A stretch of DNA of 64,000 nt. Source: Anseranas semipalmata (Eukaryota; Chordata; Aves; Anseriformes; Anseranatidae). The stretch lies in the NCBI GenBank assembly GCA_013399115.1, contig VXAA01007260.1, positions 83,451 through 147,450 of the forward strand. The letters are read 5' to 3'. Positions 1 to 12,612 of this stretch are shown in pieces. A program made the position numbers and the translations under genes. Positions within the stretch are counted from its first letter, which is position 1. Each line of letters starts with the position of its first letter. The notes under the pieces were generated by a model that was not told the DNA's origin, made no database searches, and saw only the letters and a program-made list of their open reading frames with translations.

Positions 1-1414
1 AATGAGGGATTATGCTTCTAATGTTCATATGAAGAATCACTTGCAAAGCAGGGAACCATTGTGTATGTTTTAGAGGTCATATACAGGTAACAGAAGCTCA
101 AGCCTTTGTGCAAATAATTACATACCTGTCAAGGCATAACCAGAAAATCCGTTTTGCCATTTTATAGAAAAAAAAATAAGACCTTTTTTATTACTATTAT
201 TTAGTTTTTCTGATTCTTTTTCTGCTTCAGTAATCCCATAACAAAATTGTCACACCTGTAGTATGGATCACATTACCACCATGTGGTACCTTTCTTTATG
301 CTTGGGAAATGTTCCCAAAATGATGATCTGCTTACAGCACATTTGTTATATATATAATCTTGATCCTTGTTATTTTCCACTTTTTTTTTGTTTGACTTTA
401 AGTGCTGTGCAGATGGACAGAGCGTGAGTAAAGGCAGAGAAGGATGAAAAGCTTAAAATTACTCTTTTTGGAGAAAAACAGTCTCTCTTCTCTGGCAATG
501 AGCGTTGATTCTTTTGTTACCTGAATTATCTAAATTAATTATGCAATAACTGCCCCACTGTAAAACCTTATTGGAGGTGGGGCATTGGTATTTTTATGGT
601 GACATAAAAATGGAACAGTCAGCAATAGAACTGTCCAAATAACAGTAATTTTTCTGACATTACCAGAGAAAAATGTCTCGAGAGGTAATTTGTTTAAGAA
701 AAAAAAAAAAAAAAACATAGTTAAAAAGTGAATCTCTAGAAAAATATTTCAATTCAGTGTTGAGCATTTTTTCCTTCTACAAATAAAACTGAGAGATTTT
801 AAACACAAATCAAAATGTATAGCTAAAATACTCCTCAGGTTACAATTCCTTTCCCATTATTTACTTTATATCTGACAGAAGCCTGTGACAATTTAAAAAA
901 AAATTTTTTTTTGAAAAAGTTTTTTGATGAAAAATGTATTGAAAAAGCGAAGTTCTGTTCCTTCTTATGATCAAACCTGGCCAAATTTATGTCACAGTCA
1001 AAACAAATCAGCTTTCTCCTGTTGGTTTTGTTCTGGGTAATTAGCATATATTAGTTAGCTTAAGGTAGAAATAAGTCTTGCCCGCACTTAGAACTTAGCA
1101 AAGGGAAAATTATTATAAGTAAGCTTTCTCAGGTTTTCATTACTTTTATGAATATTTATAAAAAATTAGCAAAAAAAGAAAAAAGAAAAAAGAAAATTAA
1201 GATACTTTAAAAATTCAAGTTTACAAGTAGATCTGGATACTCATCTTAAAAAGGACGTAGTTGCTGTAGATTATTCGGATATACTGGGCTTGTAAAAGAG
1301 TGGGAAAACTTGATACATTATAGAGAGAGTGTCAATAGGAATAAATCAGCATTTGCTCTCAGTATAGGCACAACCAAAGATATATTCAGGAAACAAGTTA
1401 AAAGCTCAAAAAGG

Positions 1415-1442
1415 ATTTATTTATTTATTTATTTATTTATTA
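1415..1442. repeat. (TTTA)n microsatellite
   Basis: About seven uninterrupted TTTA units. The hydrophobic reading frame across it simply translates the repeat and is not a gene. Confidence 0.9.
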
Positions 1443-1746
1443 AAATGCAGAATTTACAGAACAAATTATTCCTGGAATTTTTGGCAGACAATTTATAATT
1501 AGGCTGGAGAACATACCAGGAATGTGCAATGGAGCAGAAGATTTTTAATGTCTGCCAAACTTATGTAACATCGGACCTGGAAAACCCATCCATTTCTGAT
1601 TGCTGAAAGTGTTTGTAGGGGAGCACAGCATGTCTCCTGTGCTCACCTGTGGGCTTTTGGCCCTGCTTGTCAGCAGCGACAGAATATCTCAATGGTCAAC
1701 TGGTTTCACCAGACCATGAATCTTGTGCTACAGTGCTAGGAATTGC

Positions 1747-1801
1747 GTTTTTTGTTGTTGTTGTGTTTTGTGTTTGTTGTTGTTGTTGTTGTTTGTTTTT
1801 G
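1747..1801. repeat. (TTG)n / (TTTG)n simple repeat
   Basis: Imperfect TTG/TTTG tract with a run of six consecutive TTG-like units near its 3' end. A cysteine-rich reading frame across it is a translation artefact. Confidence 0.85.
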
Positions 1802-2769
1802 AGGTATACCCACGGGGATATTGTCTGCAAAGTAAAGCCCCAACCATATTTCAACAATGAATTCTGTCAAGAATCATATTCATGGAAAAAGCGGTGTTGA
1901 CAGTTAGATAAAATATACACGGGTTAGAAATAAAGAAAGCATTGGTTTTGCATTTATAAATTATTTTTTGAAATGTAAAATGTAAGTATGTTTGCTATGT
2001 GGACAATTATTCCTCTAACTCCACTAAAATGCTGGCAAGGTTGTACTTACAGATGCAGTAAAATTTTAAAATGAAGAACAAACTAATAACCTGTCATTTG
2101 AGAGTCAGTGCTGAAACGAGAATATGCAGTAATTTTAGATTTCTTTCATCCACCTTTCCTCTAATGTAATCAAATTAAGTCAAATAACACTCTGGAGTGT
2201 TACTTTAAGAATGGCCTGTACTTCTTCTAGGGACATAATTTCCCAAGTGTCTATAGTTTATGTGAATAGTTATAAACAACCGGTCATGTTAGCCTAAAAT
2301 CGATTCCCACCTACCTGGGTTTACATACTTATTTTTCAAAACTGTGTTCTCATTTATTTTTGTTTAAAGCTAGTACAGATTTTTTTTTTTTAATTGCTAA
2401 TTTGATAAAATCATCTTGTCATTGAAACAGCACTGACAGGCTTTTCAGCCGTGAAGTGGTAAACAAATCCTATTTGACCTTGCCGAGTCAAGAACAAGAT
2501 GTAGAATTGGATTTTGTACTTTGGCTCGTCTAAAGCTGCATGAAAAACAGTAAAGTAGTGACGCATGGTAAATGAATGAAGAAAGTCTGGCTTCCTCTGA
2601 TCTCCAAATAAGCGATCAACAAGTGAACAAAGATTACCTGGCTTAAAAGTTTTCACTCATCCTATGTGAAGATTTATTCCAGCATAATGCCGCACATAAT
2701 TGGGGGTCTTTTTTCTTTGGGCCTTTTTCTTTGCTTGGTTGGTTGTTTCTCTGCTTCAGGTCTGAAAGG

Positions 2770-3270
2770 GGCACGCTCGTTTTTCTGTTGTGGTAGGGTT
2801 GGCACCCCTGGATCTGAGACCTGTTCCCCACAGCTGTGGCCTTTGCACGTATTGCGCTCAACATTGCACGTATGGGTCAAAAAGTGGATGGGGTCATTTT
2901 TTCGTAATCAGATCCTAGGCATGGATTTCAGACACTTCTTGTTCTAAATCACATCACAGGAGCTGTCTGCAAATAGCATAGCTAAAAAAACAACAACAAC
3001 AACAAAACCAAAAAAACAGCTTTTCTCCAAAACGGGGAATGTCCGGTTGGGAAATCAACACGCAGAGGTGAATGTCGTCGTATTTTTTGAGTAACTTTTT
3101 GTTGTTGGCTGCATCTTTGCCGCGGCTGTGCTGTCCCCATCACCTCGGGAACCACCGCTTTAAGACTGTCTTGCTGATAAATGAAGCGGGTCAGGTGCAG
3201 CCTAGGCATGGGACTTACCGTTGGGCATAATTCTGTCTGAAAACCTCGGCGGATCCCGTATCTGATTTTA
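2770..3270. other. CpG-enriched block, upstream part
   Basis: CpG density here is far above the surrounding sequence. I count about 14 CpGs between 3040 and 3260 and about six more between 2770 and 2905, including GCCGCGG and CTCGGCGG-type clusters. A CAA repeat lies at about 2983-3017. Much of the neighbouring AT-rich DNA has close to none. No gene is recognised. The minus strand has a good splice-donor match (ACG|GTAAGT) at about 3216. It may be a weak CpG island, a GC-biased conversion patch or an unrecognised insertion. Confidence 0.45.
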
Positions 3271-4019
3271 TTCATGTATTCAGGTTTCTGACATGCTTAG
3301 CTGTATGCAGTGATGGCTGGCTGTGAAATAGTTGTGATTGTTTCTAAAAATAAATAAAGTGCACTGATGAGGGGTGAGGAGGTTGTTAGAATCAACTTTT
3401 GCGTTCAGGTGTTTTTTCTTTTTCTTTTTTTGTCTCCATCAAGAAAGAATTGTTTCTAGACCATAATGGTTAAGATACACAGATATGTAAGGGATGTGAG
3501 AGGAAAGGACACGAGTTTTCTGAGATTAGTTAACAGGGTGCTGAAAAAAAGCACTCACACCCCCCAAATCCTAACCCAGCTCTCTATTTAAATAGATAAA
3601 CAACATAATTGTCTTCTGGGAAGATACCTTCTGCACAGAAAGCTGAAGCTTCAGAACTGATCTCAGTTTTTATTTATTTCATGAGGTGCGTTATGGATTT
3701 TGTTTTGTTTTGTTTTATATATATATTATTTATTTGCTCAGACATTTAGGCAACCAGTTTTGGAAATGTAATTGTGGTTTGAATAACCAGGGAAGAGGAA
3801 ATACTATAGCAGATCTGAACTCCGTCTGAAATAACCTGAGTCTGAGCTCACAACTTGTTTTCCATGACCTTATGCAACTAAATCTGAGAAAAGTTAAGGA
3901 AAACCTGCGATCAAGGTCAGAATTTTTAGAGCAAGAATATTCCACTTACAAAATACATATCCAGTGAATTTATATAGAGCTGTAACAAATGCATACCATG
4001 CCTGTTAGTAATAAGTGGT

Positions 4020-4270
4020 ACGAGATGTTACCGGCACCGGTAGGATCGTTTCTTAGAAAGCTGCTCCGTGGATCCCGGTTTCGTTGTCACCACAGCCTGT
4101 GGTGTGTCCTTCAGCCGCGGAAGAGAAGACCCGTGGCTGTGGCATCCTCGTGCCTGTGGCACGCCGTAACGCCTGCTTCGGGCGGGTGGGCATGCCCTTG
4201 GAAAACTTTGGTGCTGTGGGCACCAAACATTTGTTGCTGGCGGCTGCTACGTCGTCTGGCGAACGGTGAT
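4020..4270. promoter_or_regulatory. Short CpG-island-like block
   Basis: By eye there are about 21 CpGs in 250 bases, at moderately high GC content, which puts observed/expected CpG near 1. The flanks on both sides return abruptly to AT-rich, CpG-poor sequence. It is shorter than the usual 500-bp island threshold. An open frame runs through it on the plus strand (3989-4318) but the translation resembles no family and is probably a by-product of high GC. A promoter-associated or orphan CpG island is the simplest functional reading; a GC-rich repeat is the main alternative. Confidence 0.4.
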
Positions 4271-4275
4271 GTTAG

Positions 4276-7200
4276 GGTTACTGCTTTATTAACACCCTGG
4301 TGCGAGACCTCTAATTAAAGGAAGGCTCTAACTTCTGATGGTGTATATGGTAAGAATCATTAATAGTAGAAAAATATTGCAGCCTCACAAGCATTTCCAA
4401 CTTTTTTGCTGTTTTTTTCTTAAGAGCAAGTTTCCAGATAAATGGCAATCTAACTTTGCACCCTGTGCTGCTCTTAATGTAAATCACAGGAGAGGTCAGT
4501 CAGGACATACTCTTTTTTGTCATCTGTATTCCCTTTCATAATTTCTTGCAATCAGGGACAGGATGAATATTCCTGTCTTAAAAATAAACTTTAAAAAAAA
4601 AAGGTGTTTTATGTGTGTTTTGGAACAGAGGTCTTACTAATGATTTTTTGTTCTAACAGAACCATTTTATTTATTTATTTATTTTAACAGAAAGCTATTC
4701 TATCAACCAATTAGAAATGAATTGAGGTTAATCCTTGCTTTTTCTTGTCTGATTTCTCGGGGGTTGAAATACAACACCTAAAGTGATTCGAAGAATGTAT
4801 GTCCTTAAATCCATTTCAAGGATAGGTCCTATGCCTGTAACTTCATCGTGCAAGGAAGACCTGAGGATGTTTTGGTCATCATACAGCAGTGTTGTTGCTG
4901 TGGTCTTTGCTCTTGGACTGGTGACAGTATTATTTTAAAGTTGGCACAAAACGCTCATTTCAGTATTATACCAGGTTTTGTGTAGGAAATGATTCCAAAC
5001 TTTAGTTTTATTAATACAAGATGCATGTATATGATAAAGACATCCCTTGATATTTCCCACTGGTAAACTTTGTTGTTTTTTTCTGCCTGCGTGCTTATTG
5101 TTGTTGTTGTTGTTTAAATGTGTGTCATTTGCCTGAGACTACGGCTTCAGTGTGCTTGTGCTTATGCTTCAGTGTATTATGACAGTGTATATGTTTCTGG
5201 AGCAATAATTAATAGAGATGCAATGTTTTATGTTCTCAGGAATTTGGGTACAAAACCATATGTAGTTTGGAGCTGTTTCATTAAATCAATTACCAATCAA
5301 ATAATCATAAATCAATTACCTGTGTTAAATGGGGTAGTTTCTCATCTAAGGCAGCTCACTGGGCATTTTTGCCTAAACTTTCCTAGGGGAAAAATTTGAC
5401 CTAGACTGCAGAAGAGAATCTCTCTTCCCTCTCCAATATACTATTATATCCAGTCAAAATTAGACATGGCCAAGAAATAACTTACCTTACTTACCTATTG
5501 CCTTAAGAATCTTTTTTTTTTTTTATTGTGAGATCACTTCACTAAAATGATCACGTGCAAATCAAACTAAAAAACTATAGTGATTCAGTAGGCATAGAAC
5601 ACATCAGCTTTAAACTTAAGAGGTTTTAAAATATAAATACAAAAACAGTATATCAACATGACATACTTCATTGCCCTCTTCCTAACCCACCCCCATGAGA
5701 AGATATTTGAGAAAATAGACTCTTCCCTGCATTTTCAATGAATGGATATTTTCTCCTGGAAACATTTGATTATGGAATGGCTTCCTGGCTCATAGAAGTC
5801 CAGATTCACAATACTGTATTAGACATGGGTCATGTAAAACATGCCCTTGATAACAGGAAATTCATAAGTATGAAAAAACTGTGAATTTGAATCTTTTAGT
5901 TTGATTTTTTTCCATTAATTCCCCTCGCAGGAACCTCACTATTAGAAATAACTGGTAATTGATAAGAAATGGTGTACATGAAAAATGAATTCAAATGATC
6001 CACTCAGATTTAATTATTATACACTGCTGCTAGTAAATGTAAAATAACGTTGTTTTTGTAGAAGTGGCATGCAAATTAGAAAAAACAGATAGGTAAAATT
6101 AACCTGGCACATATTCAGAAGTTTTTCATTCTTTTGTTTGTAGGTTAGTCTTTTAATGTCAAGCCTGTTGAAGTAGAATCAAGCACACACTTCAGCCTAA
6201 AAAAATAAATAAATAATTATGGAACATTTCTCTTTAACAAACTAACAATTTCCCACGAGACAGTAAAATTCATTGATATTTAGATACAGTGAGAATAGTG
6301 AGATGAGATTGGTTCCCTGTCTCTTCTTTTGCTAGTGCTCCAGATGTGTCAGTATCTTTAGATTTTGCACACCAGAAATAAATACTCATATAAAACAGTG
6401 TGAAATTTGCTGCCTCTCTATAGGCTTCTAAGGGGAAGTAAACAGAGGGATAACATAATCTGTCATCAGCAACAATTGCATGAATAAAGCATACTATTTA
6501 CATACAGGCTGAGAAAGAGCACACAGCTGGCTAACTTTAGGAAGGACATGTAATGCTGTCAGCCAATGCACCGCCAATGTGATCTGGGGTCATCAATCAA
6601 CGTGATTCTCTTCTAAGCTTAAAGAAAACTCAGAGAAAACTCTGAGAAAGTTCATAAGTAGTAAATAACAGATCAAGAATAATACTATTGCTAAAAACAC
6701 GGAGGAAAAAAAAAAGTGTTCGACCTTACACTTATAAGTTAATAGCAATAGTTAATAGGAAACCAGATACTGTATTGATTCTAATATTTGTTAGAGCATT
6801 TCTCAGAATATTTTCATGCAAAATTAGGCTACATCAACAATTTTTTAATTTTTATATTGAAAGAATTACCTCTCCCCCAATAACTTATTCAGGAGAAATT
6901 ACGGAAAATCTTTTCTGAAAAACTGACATTTATCATTTAAAGTTTGCTATGTTTTTTATTGGTTCAGAATTCCCTTACTGCAATTTTGCATGTAAAATAA
7001 AAATGAAGATTTAATCACTTTCCTATTGGGTCATAGCAATAAGTGAAAGAAGCAGATTTTCACTTACAACAGAGATTCAGAAGAAGATTTGAGAGATTGA
7101 ACATTGGCTTGTTTTATCTATTTGTTTTCCATTTTCATTTGTATTCTGTCCACATTTAAGGCAGACAGCTCCTCCCTAACTCACAGTCCAGCTGTGAAAT

Positions 7201-8003
7201 GTTTATAATAGAGCCACAAATGGAAAGCACAGATTTATGCCAATTGTTTAGATTTGGATAGTCTGTTCCTTCATTAAAAGAATCAGCAGTCTGACTACTG
7301 TATATTAGTGCGTTTGCTGTTTAGAAAAATTTATAAACTACTACAATACAATGAAAAACAACAGTGATGACTATTAGATTTGCAGAAGATATAAATCTTT
7401 AGTTATCATCTCCTTGATCATCTGTCCTGTGGTTGTCTCATTCACCTAGATAAAACCAAAGAACTTCCTAGTCCTGTTACAGTTAAAGAAAATCATCTTC
7501 TGAAGCGGATATAAGTGTTTTCTGAGTAAATACTGATTCTTCTGCTCTATCGAGGAGAATGTAGTCTTCGAGATTTTTTTTATGGTCTTTGAAGCTGTGA
7601 AATACAATGTATTTCCCTCCTGATACTAACTATTCATCATCTGAGAACGCATGATGGTTTTGCTGCTGCTTCTCTAAAAGCACACTTTTTCCTTTTAATG
7701 AGATGAGTTTGAAGGAAGAAGTGATGTAGTGAGAGAACTCAGTTAAGATTAAAAGGAAAAAAGGCTGGATGGACTAATTGACAAACTAGGCTATATTCCA
7801 GTTTCATGCCAAGAACTATGACTATTCCTGAGCAAATAAATTTTAGGTAGTGATTTTCTAACATTATTGCTAACTACCAATGAAGTGTGATGTTCTTTCT
7901 TGTGGGTGTGTATGCATACACGTGTCCGTTTAACCAAACATGGCCTAGAACTTAATAAAGGAATCGTCTCATTCTTGTTTTTTTTCTTTCTTTCTTTGTA
8001 TAG
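4276..8003. other. AT-rich non-coding stretch
   Basis: No gene is recognised. It contains a TTTA/TTTTA patch near 4666-4685, a TTG repeat near 5097-5115, a T run near 5512-5525, and a 12-bp direct repeat (AAATCAATTACC) occurring twice between about 5284 and 5323. A tandem pair of splice-donor-like sequences lies on the minus strand near 5473-5492 but has no convincing partner. Confidence 0.6.
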
Positions 8004-8048
8004 TCTGAGTCAATACATTGATTCAAACCAAACGGAAAGAGAAGGAAA
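8004..8048 (+). CDS. Candidate 45-nt cassette exon
   Basis: Seen: a long pyrimidine tract ending TTTGTATAG at 8003, with no other AG in the preceding 30 bases; a branch-point-like CTTAAT upstream; 45 bases; then AAA|GTAAGTAT from 8049, a near-ideal donor. Only one of the three frames is open, with one base carried from the previous exon; it reads LSQYIDSNQTEREG followed by a split codon. The length is a multiple of three, as is common in alternatively spliced microexons. The peptide is polar and I do not recognise it. No neighbouring coding exon was identified, although an acceptor at 8286/8287 lies downstream. If real, it places this end of the window inside a plus-strand gene. A chance match remains possible. 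Confidence 0.35.
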
Positions 8049-8286
8049 GTAAGTATTCTGCTGAATAAAAATAAAAATAAAATTCTATACCACAGATGTG
8101 GAAAGTGGTGCCAGACCTCTTAGAAACAAATTCAATGGACTTAAATTTTGTGAGTGGTAGGGAGTTTGCAGAGTTTCTAGGGGTTAGTTCCTAAGCTAGA
8201 TGTTTTAGCAATGTCTGAAGGAAGGCAAAAGTTAGTGTTCTGGGGAAAAAACTTGACTCTTCTAACTTCATTTTCTAATTTCTTAG

Positions 8287-8361
8287 GCCAATGTGCAGCT
8301 GATTCAGAGGGAAAGCAACCTAAACTTTCAACTCCACGTAAATAAAGTTGTCCTTCTAGAA
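8287..8361 (+). other. Possible downstream (terminal) exon
   Basis: An acceptor-like sequence (CTAATTTCTTAG) ends at 8286. Joined to the 45-nt candidate exon ending at 8048, the frame would continue KPMCS and stop, giving a short C-terminus. An AATAAA sequence lies at about 8340-8345. Read without that junction, a different frame is open from 8287 to about 8360. The two readings conflict, so this is only a hypothesis attached to the 8004-8048 candidate. Confidence 0.15.
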
Positions 8362-11300
8362 TTCTAAAGAAACCTCTTTAGAATGGCACCTCTGCCTCTT
8401 AATTTGAAAAAAATGATCTGAAAGTCAGATTTTGCTGGGTTTATCCCACACAGTTTAATGTAGATCTTTTATTTTAATTTAATTCAGGTGCACAGGTGTT
8501 TTGTTCTCTCTCAAACAGACATCAGTCCCTGACCAAGTGAAGTGTGTTCACATTCCCAGTGATTTTGTTTGCATCTGTCCTAGTTCTCAAGCTTTCATTT
8601 CCTCAATAAATTTAAGTTTTTATTTGTGTTGTCCTTCATTCTTTTGTCTATTTTTTCAAAGCATGTCTGTCACACGACTCTGTCTTACTTTTGAAATTCA
8701 GTTTAGCTCAGCAAGTGATCTCTTTTCACAGAATATTGTAAGGCAAACTGAGGTCAAAGTTTTTTCCTTTGAAACCCAACTCCTGCTTCAACTGAAGTCA
8801 ATAGTAATATTGATATATTCATTACAAACCAGATCCAGTTTCGACATACTGAAACTTGAGCAGTTATCTCTTGAATCCAATATCTGAATAACAATGAAGT
8901 TCCTAAAACGACCACCTAGGTTTAGCATAAACTCGCTTAAAAATTCTCCCCCAGCCACAAATCCAAAGGGAAACTCCTTTGTCCCTGAACTCCACCAAGA
9001 TGTGTTGAGGCCAATTTCTAGCCTTCCTGTAATCAAATTTTTGGCCTCAGCAATAATGTGACTGGATAAGCATAAGAGGTTTTCTTCACTGACATCCATG
9101 GTATGCAGATTATGGATTATTAACCTCACACAGCAGGTTAATATTTACGGTGCAGAGCCATTACTACTATCATGCAAAAAGCTGGTAGTAGATAATCCTT
9201 CAGCTTCCCTGGCCAGGCCAAGTCTGAGATGCGTTAGAAAGCACTACGTGATAAGTTCTTAGGAAAACTTACTTTAAATATGCCAGCGGTGTCGAGTTCT
9301 GAGAGGGAAGCTTTGAGTCCCTACTGGAGGTGATGTAAAAGGATAGCATTTAAAGGTCTAGCTGTATTAAAAAAGGGCTGTATAGATGAAGCGTGGTGTG
9401 TTTTGGTCAGCCTGTACCCTTGTATTGCGTCTGGGCTCCCATGCTGGCAGGTGGCATTGTGCTGTTCACGCGGTAGCAGCACCTGGACACCCCTGCTCTG
9501 CTGTGCCCAACAGAACAAGCACATCGCAGGGACCGTATCCAGGCTACCCCCTGTGACCTGTTCCACTTCCCAGTCCCCTGACTTCATAAAACACAATCCA
9601 GAACACAGAAAACCAATTGATTTTTACTCCACAAAATCTCTTTGGTGTCCCTTTTTCACTTGTTACCAAGTATTGTTTGAACTTTTCAGGACGGTGTGAG
9701 CAGTGCAACTGTTCCCATGCAAAATACTGCATTTTAATCAGAAGCATGTGAAGCAAAACCTGTAAAACCACTCAAAGCTTCATCTTTTTTACTATAAAGA
9801 CATGGAAAATATGACTGAAGTTAAGTCAGGATGAAGAAGTTGCAGGATACTTCCCTTCACAAAGAGAACAATTTTTGACACCTCAACCCATCTATTTATT
9901 ATGAGGGTAACTTACCATCTGTGGCTTTTTTTTTTCCCCATTCTTTCTTCTCCAGAGCAATGCTTGGTTTAACAAAAGAAGGATGTACTGCTGTTTTATT
10001 GTAACTTACTGTCAGTCATTTTCTGAGTTGCATTGTTAGGAATGCATTATGAAAACTTTTTATTTTCCTTCTTAACGTAGCATTTAGGAGAACAATTCAA
10101 GTGGCCCAGAAAGACAGGAGATGCAAATGAAATGTCTGGATAGTCCTTTGGGAATTATAGTGTGGAGATTATTAGAATGCAAGCATATCCACTAATGTGA
10201 AGACCACGCCGTCTCAAAGTCATGTCTTTTGAAAAATAAAATGCTCCAAAGCTTGCAAGCCTTTTGAGTTTAACAGGATCTTTTTTCTTGGCCAGAGAAT
10301 CACCTGGGTGTGCCCTAAGTTGAAGATAAAAAGGACAAGGCAGGTATCAGAATATTTTAACAAACTGCTAAATAACTGGTGTGACAGTGGGAACGTTGTA
10401 TCTGCCACAAATGACAATCAGGCTGAAACTCTAAGGACTTAAAGATTGTCTTTTGCTGTGCTAATCCTCTCCATCAATTCACACTTCTTTGGGAATCTGT
10501 GAGTGCACATTAGCCAGCCAGTTTGAAAAGTAGTAATGCGAGTCCCTGTGGAGCAGGCTACTTAATGAACTCCCACTGCTTCTTCTCAGATAGAAATGCA
10601 GCAGCATCTACCATCACCATCACTCCAGTGAAAACAAATAAATATGTTGGCCCTTCATGATGCCTGTTCTCTACGCCAGAATGCTGAAAGTCCTGTGAAA
10701 TCTCTGCATACTCTTTCTACCTAGACATGGCCCCTATGGAGTCTTTTGTCTACTGCTGACAGATGGTTATAATATTCCTGCAGTTTCAGATTATGCAGAC
10801 AGCCCTTCATATCCAGGAAATGGTAAAATCTTCATTTAAGAGCTTGATATAGAACAGCAAGTATACCAAATATCTTAGCTGTTAATATAGGATTTTATAA
10901 ACATGAGTTGGCTTTTTTCATCAAATTGTACCACAAAGACACAGGCAGGACTGTACTCAGTCATATCGGATGTATTCAGTAAGGGTACTTATAGGATGCG
11001 TAAATACCACTGTCACAATCAGATTTGTGTATGCAGATATCTGCAGGTTCTCATACACAGTGTAAATAGACTTGAGCTATCTAACCTGAGTATCCTTGGA
11101 GGGAATGGGCAGTTCACATTGTTTTCTCAGCTTGGTAGCTTGGACACATCCTTTATTCATATTCTGTGTTTTTACTTGCAGTGCTGTGTGAAGTTCCGCA
11201 GCATTTCCCAGAGGGGTTAATTAAAATATTTGGTCTATTTCATTTCATGTAAGTTTCATCCTCCTGAGTTTTAGATGTAAATGAACGCAGAAACAGCTCT

Positions 11301-12058
11301 GTTTCCTCATGACTTTGATCTGAGGCCATCAGTACTGGTATGAGTTTCTTAAGATTTGGCTCGGGGTCATCTCCAAGTTGACTCAGCCATGCTCAAGGTT
11401 AGTGAACCCAGGTCAAGTTTCACGACCGCTGTAGTGCTGTTTGCACGTAGTGGGAATTGCAAGGAGTTATCAGTTTTGCCGCCGAACGAAGGGAAGTGAT
11501 TTCTTTCCACCATCCTGACACAGATTTACCCCTTTCCTGTAAAGGACTGTGGCCAGCACATTCCAAATGGTGATGCCTGCGATTTGAACAGCCACTGGTG
11601 ACCATTACCACATGTCTCTGGGCAGCTACTCAGCACCACCACACAGGCAATTACTGCTGTTTTTCATAGCTGAATTGTCTTTGGTTTGAAGGCAGACAAG
11701 GAAGAAATAGCTAGTGGGAAACTTCCAGATTTCATACGCTTGTTATGTAAAACCTGTTAACAGTATCAAGCTACTCAGCAATGTTGTTATACAGCTCCAT
11801 ATTCTTAAGGGACAGGGTTTCCATTGTTTAGCTCTTAGGTGGTCACCACACTGGGCAGAGAGGCAGTGCACTATTACTTCTTGATCTATTATAAACAAAG
11901 TTGATATAAATATACAGCGGAAGTATATCTGAAAGGGGGAAAGAAAAAAAAAGGTAGAAGGTGCAGTGTAGCACTCTCTGGGGAAAATGCAGAGAAATGA
12001 GGCATCCATGTCAGCCAGGTTTCCCTACTTGCATGGAAAGGAACAGCTCATACAACAC
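8362..12058. other. AT-rich non-coding stretch
   Basis: No gene is recognised. Two overlapping opposite-strand open frames (8501-8887 plus, 8788-9129 minus) show no domain or splice structure. A very strong plus-strand acceptor-like sequence (long T tract, CTTCTCCAG) ends at about 9956 but no matching donor follows it. The rest appears unique. Confidence 0.55.
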
Positions 12059-12141
12059 TCTGCCTGACCTGCTCTGCATATGGGGTTGGACTAGAAATCA
12101 CCAGAGGCACCTTCCGGAACAGGTCTCTGTTCTGTGACCCT
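12059..12141 (+). mobile_element. CR1 LINE, degraded 3' end
   Basis: The stretch carries the CR1 3' block GGGGTTGGACTAGA followed by a decayed match to the usual ATCACCAGAGG...CCTTCC segment and an octamer-like end (CTGTTCTGTGACC). Only the last 80 or so bases of the element remain. It faces the minus-strand CR1 that begins about 40 bp downstream, so the two 3' ends point at each other. CR1 is the dominant non-LTR retrotransposon of birds and inserts mostly as 5'-truncated copies. Confidence 0.6.
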
Positions 12142-12179
12142 ACTTGTAGAAAAGTATCATAAGAAACTGATTCAGGAAG

Positions 12180-12612
12180 AATCATAGAATCACAGAATAT
12201 CCCGAGTTGGAAAGGACCCATAAGGATCATTGAGTCCAACTCCTGGCACTGCACAGGTCTACCCAAAATTTTAGACCATGTGACTAAGTGCACAGTCCAA
12301 ACGCCTCTTAAATTCAGACAGGCTTGGTGCAGTGACTACTTCACTGGGGAGCCTGTTCCAGTGTGCAACCACCCTCTCAGTGAAGAACCTCTTCCTAATG
12401 TCCAACCTAAACCTCCCCTGCCTCAGCTTGACACCATTGCCGCGGGTTCTGTCACTGGTGATTAAGGAGAATAGGTCGGCGCCTGGCCCTCCGCTCCCCC
12501 TCGCAAGGAAGTTGTAGACTGCGATGAGGTCTCCCCTCAGCCTCCTCTTCTCCAGGCTGAACAGGCCAAGTGACCTCAGCCGCTCCTCATACGTCTTCCC
12601 CTCTAGGCCCTA
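12180..12612 (-). mobile_element. CR1 LINE, 5'-truncated copy
   Basis: On the plus strand it opens with ATCATAGAATCACAGAAT, the reverse complement of the CR1 3' octamer tail, followed by CCCGAGTTGGAAAGGACCCA, a signature of avian CR1 3' ends. It continues about 430 bp into the C-terminal part of the ORF2 region (the segment encoding the EERLR...LFSLE motif, read on the minus strand) and stops at about 12612. Small open frames on both strands inside it are fragments or shadows of ORF2, not genes. Confidence 0.93.

Larger units (their letters stand above)
1..2769. other. AT-rich non-coding stretch with simple repeats
   Basis: No gene is recognised. Reading frames are short, start at arbitrary ATGs and resemble no known family. 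The stretch holds an A run at about 699-715, an A-rich (AAAAAAG) patch at about 1161-1198, a TTTA tetranucleotide repeat at 1415-1442 and a TTG-type repeat at about 1747-1801. The sequence otherwise looks unique, with few CpG dinucleotides, as expected for a bird intron or intergenic spacer. Confidence 0.7.

Noticed and set aside
4262..4279. TTAGGGTTA telomere-like sequence
   Set aside because: A single unit only; not an interstitial telomeric repeat.
5473..5492. Tandem minus-strand donors (GGTAAGTAAGGTAAGT)
   Set aside because: No convincing upstream acceptor; interrupted by an A run.
8501..9129. Overlapping open frames on opposite strands
   Set aside because: Neither shows a domain or exon boundaries; overlap on both strands argues against coding.
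9957..10140. Very strong acceptor-like site near 9956
   Set aside because: No donor of any quality follows within a normal exon length.
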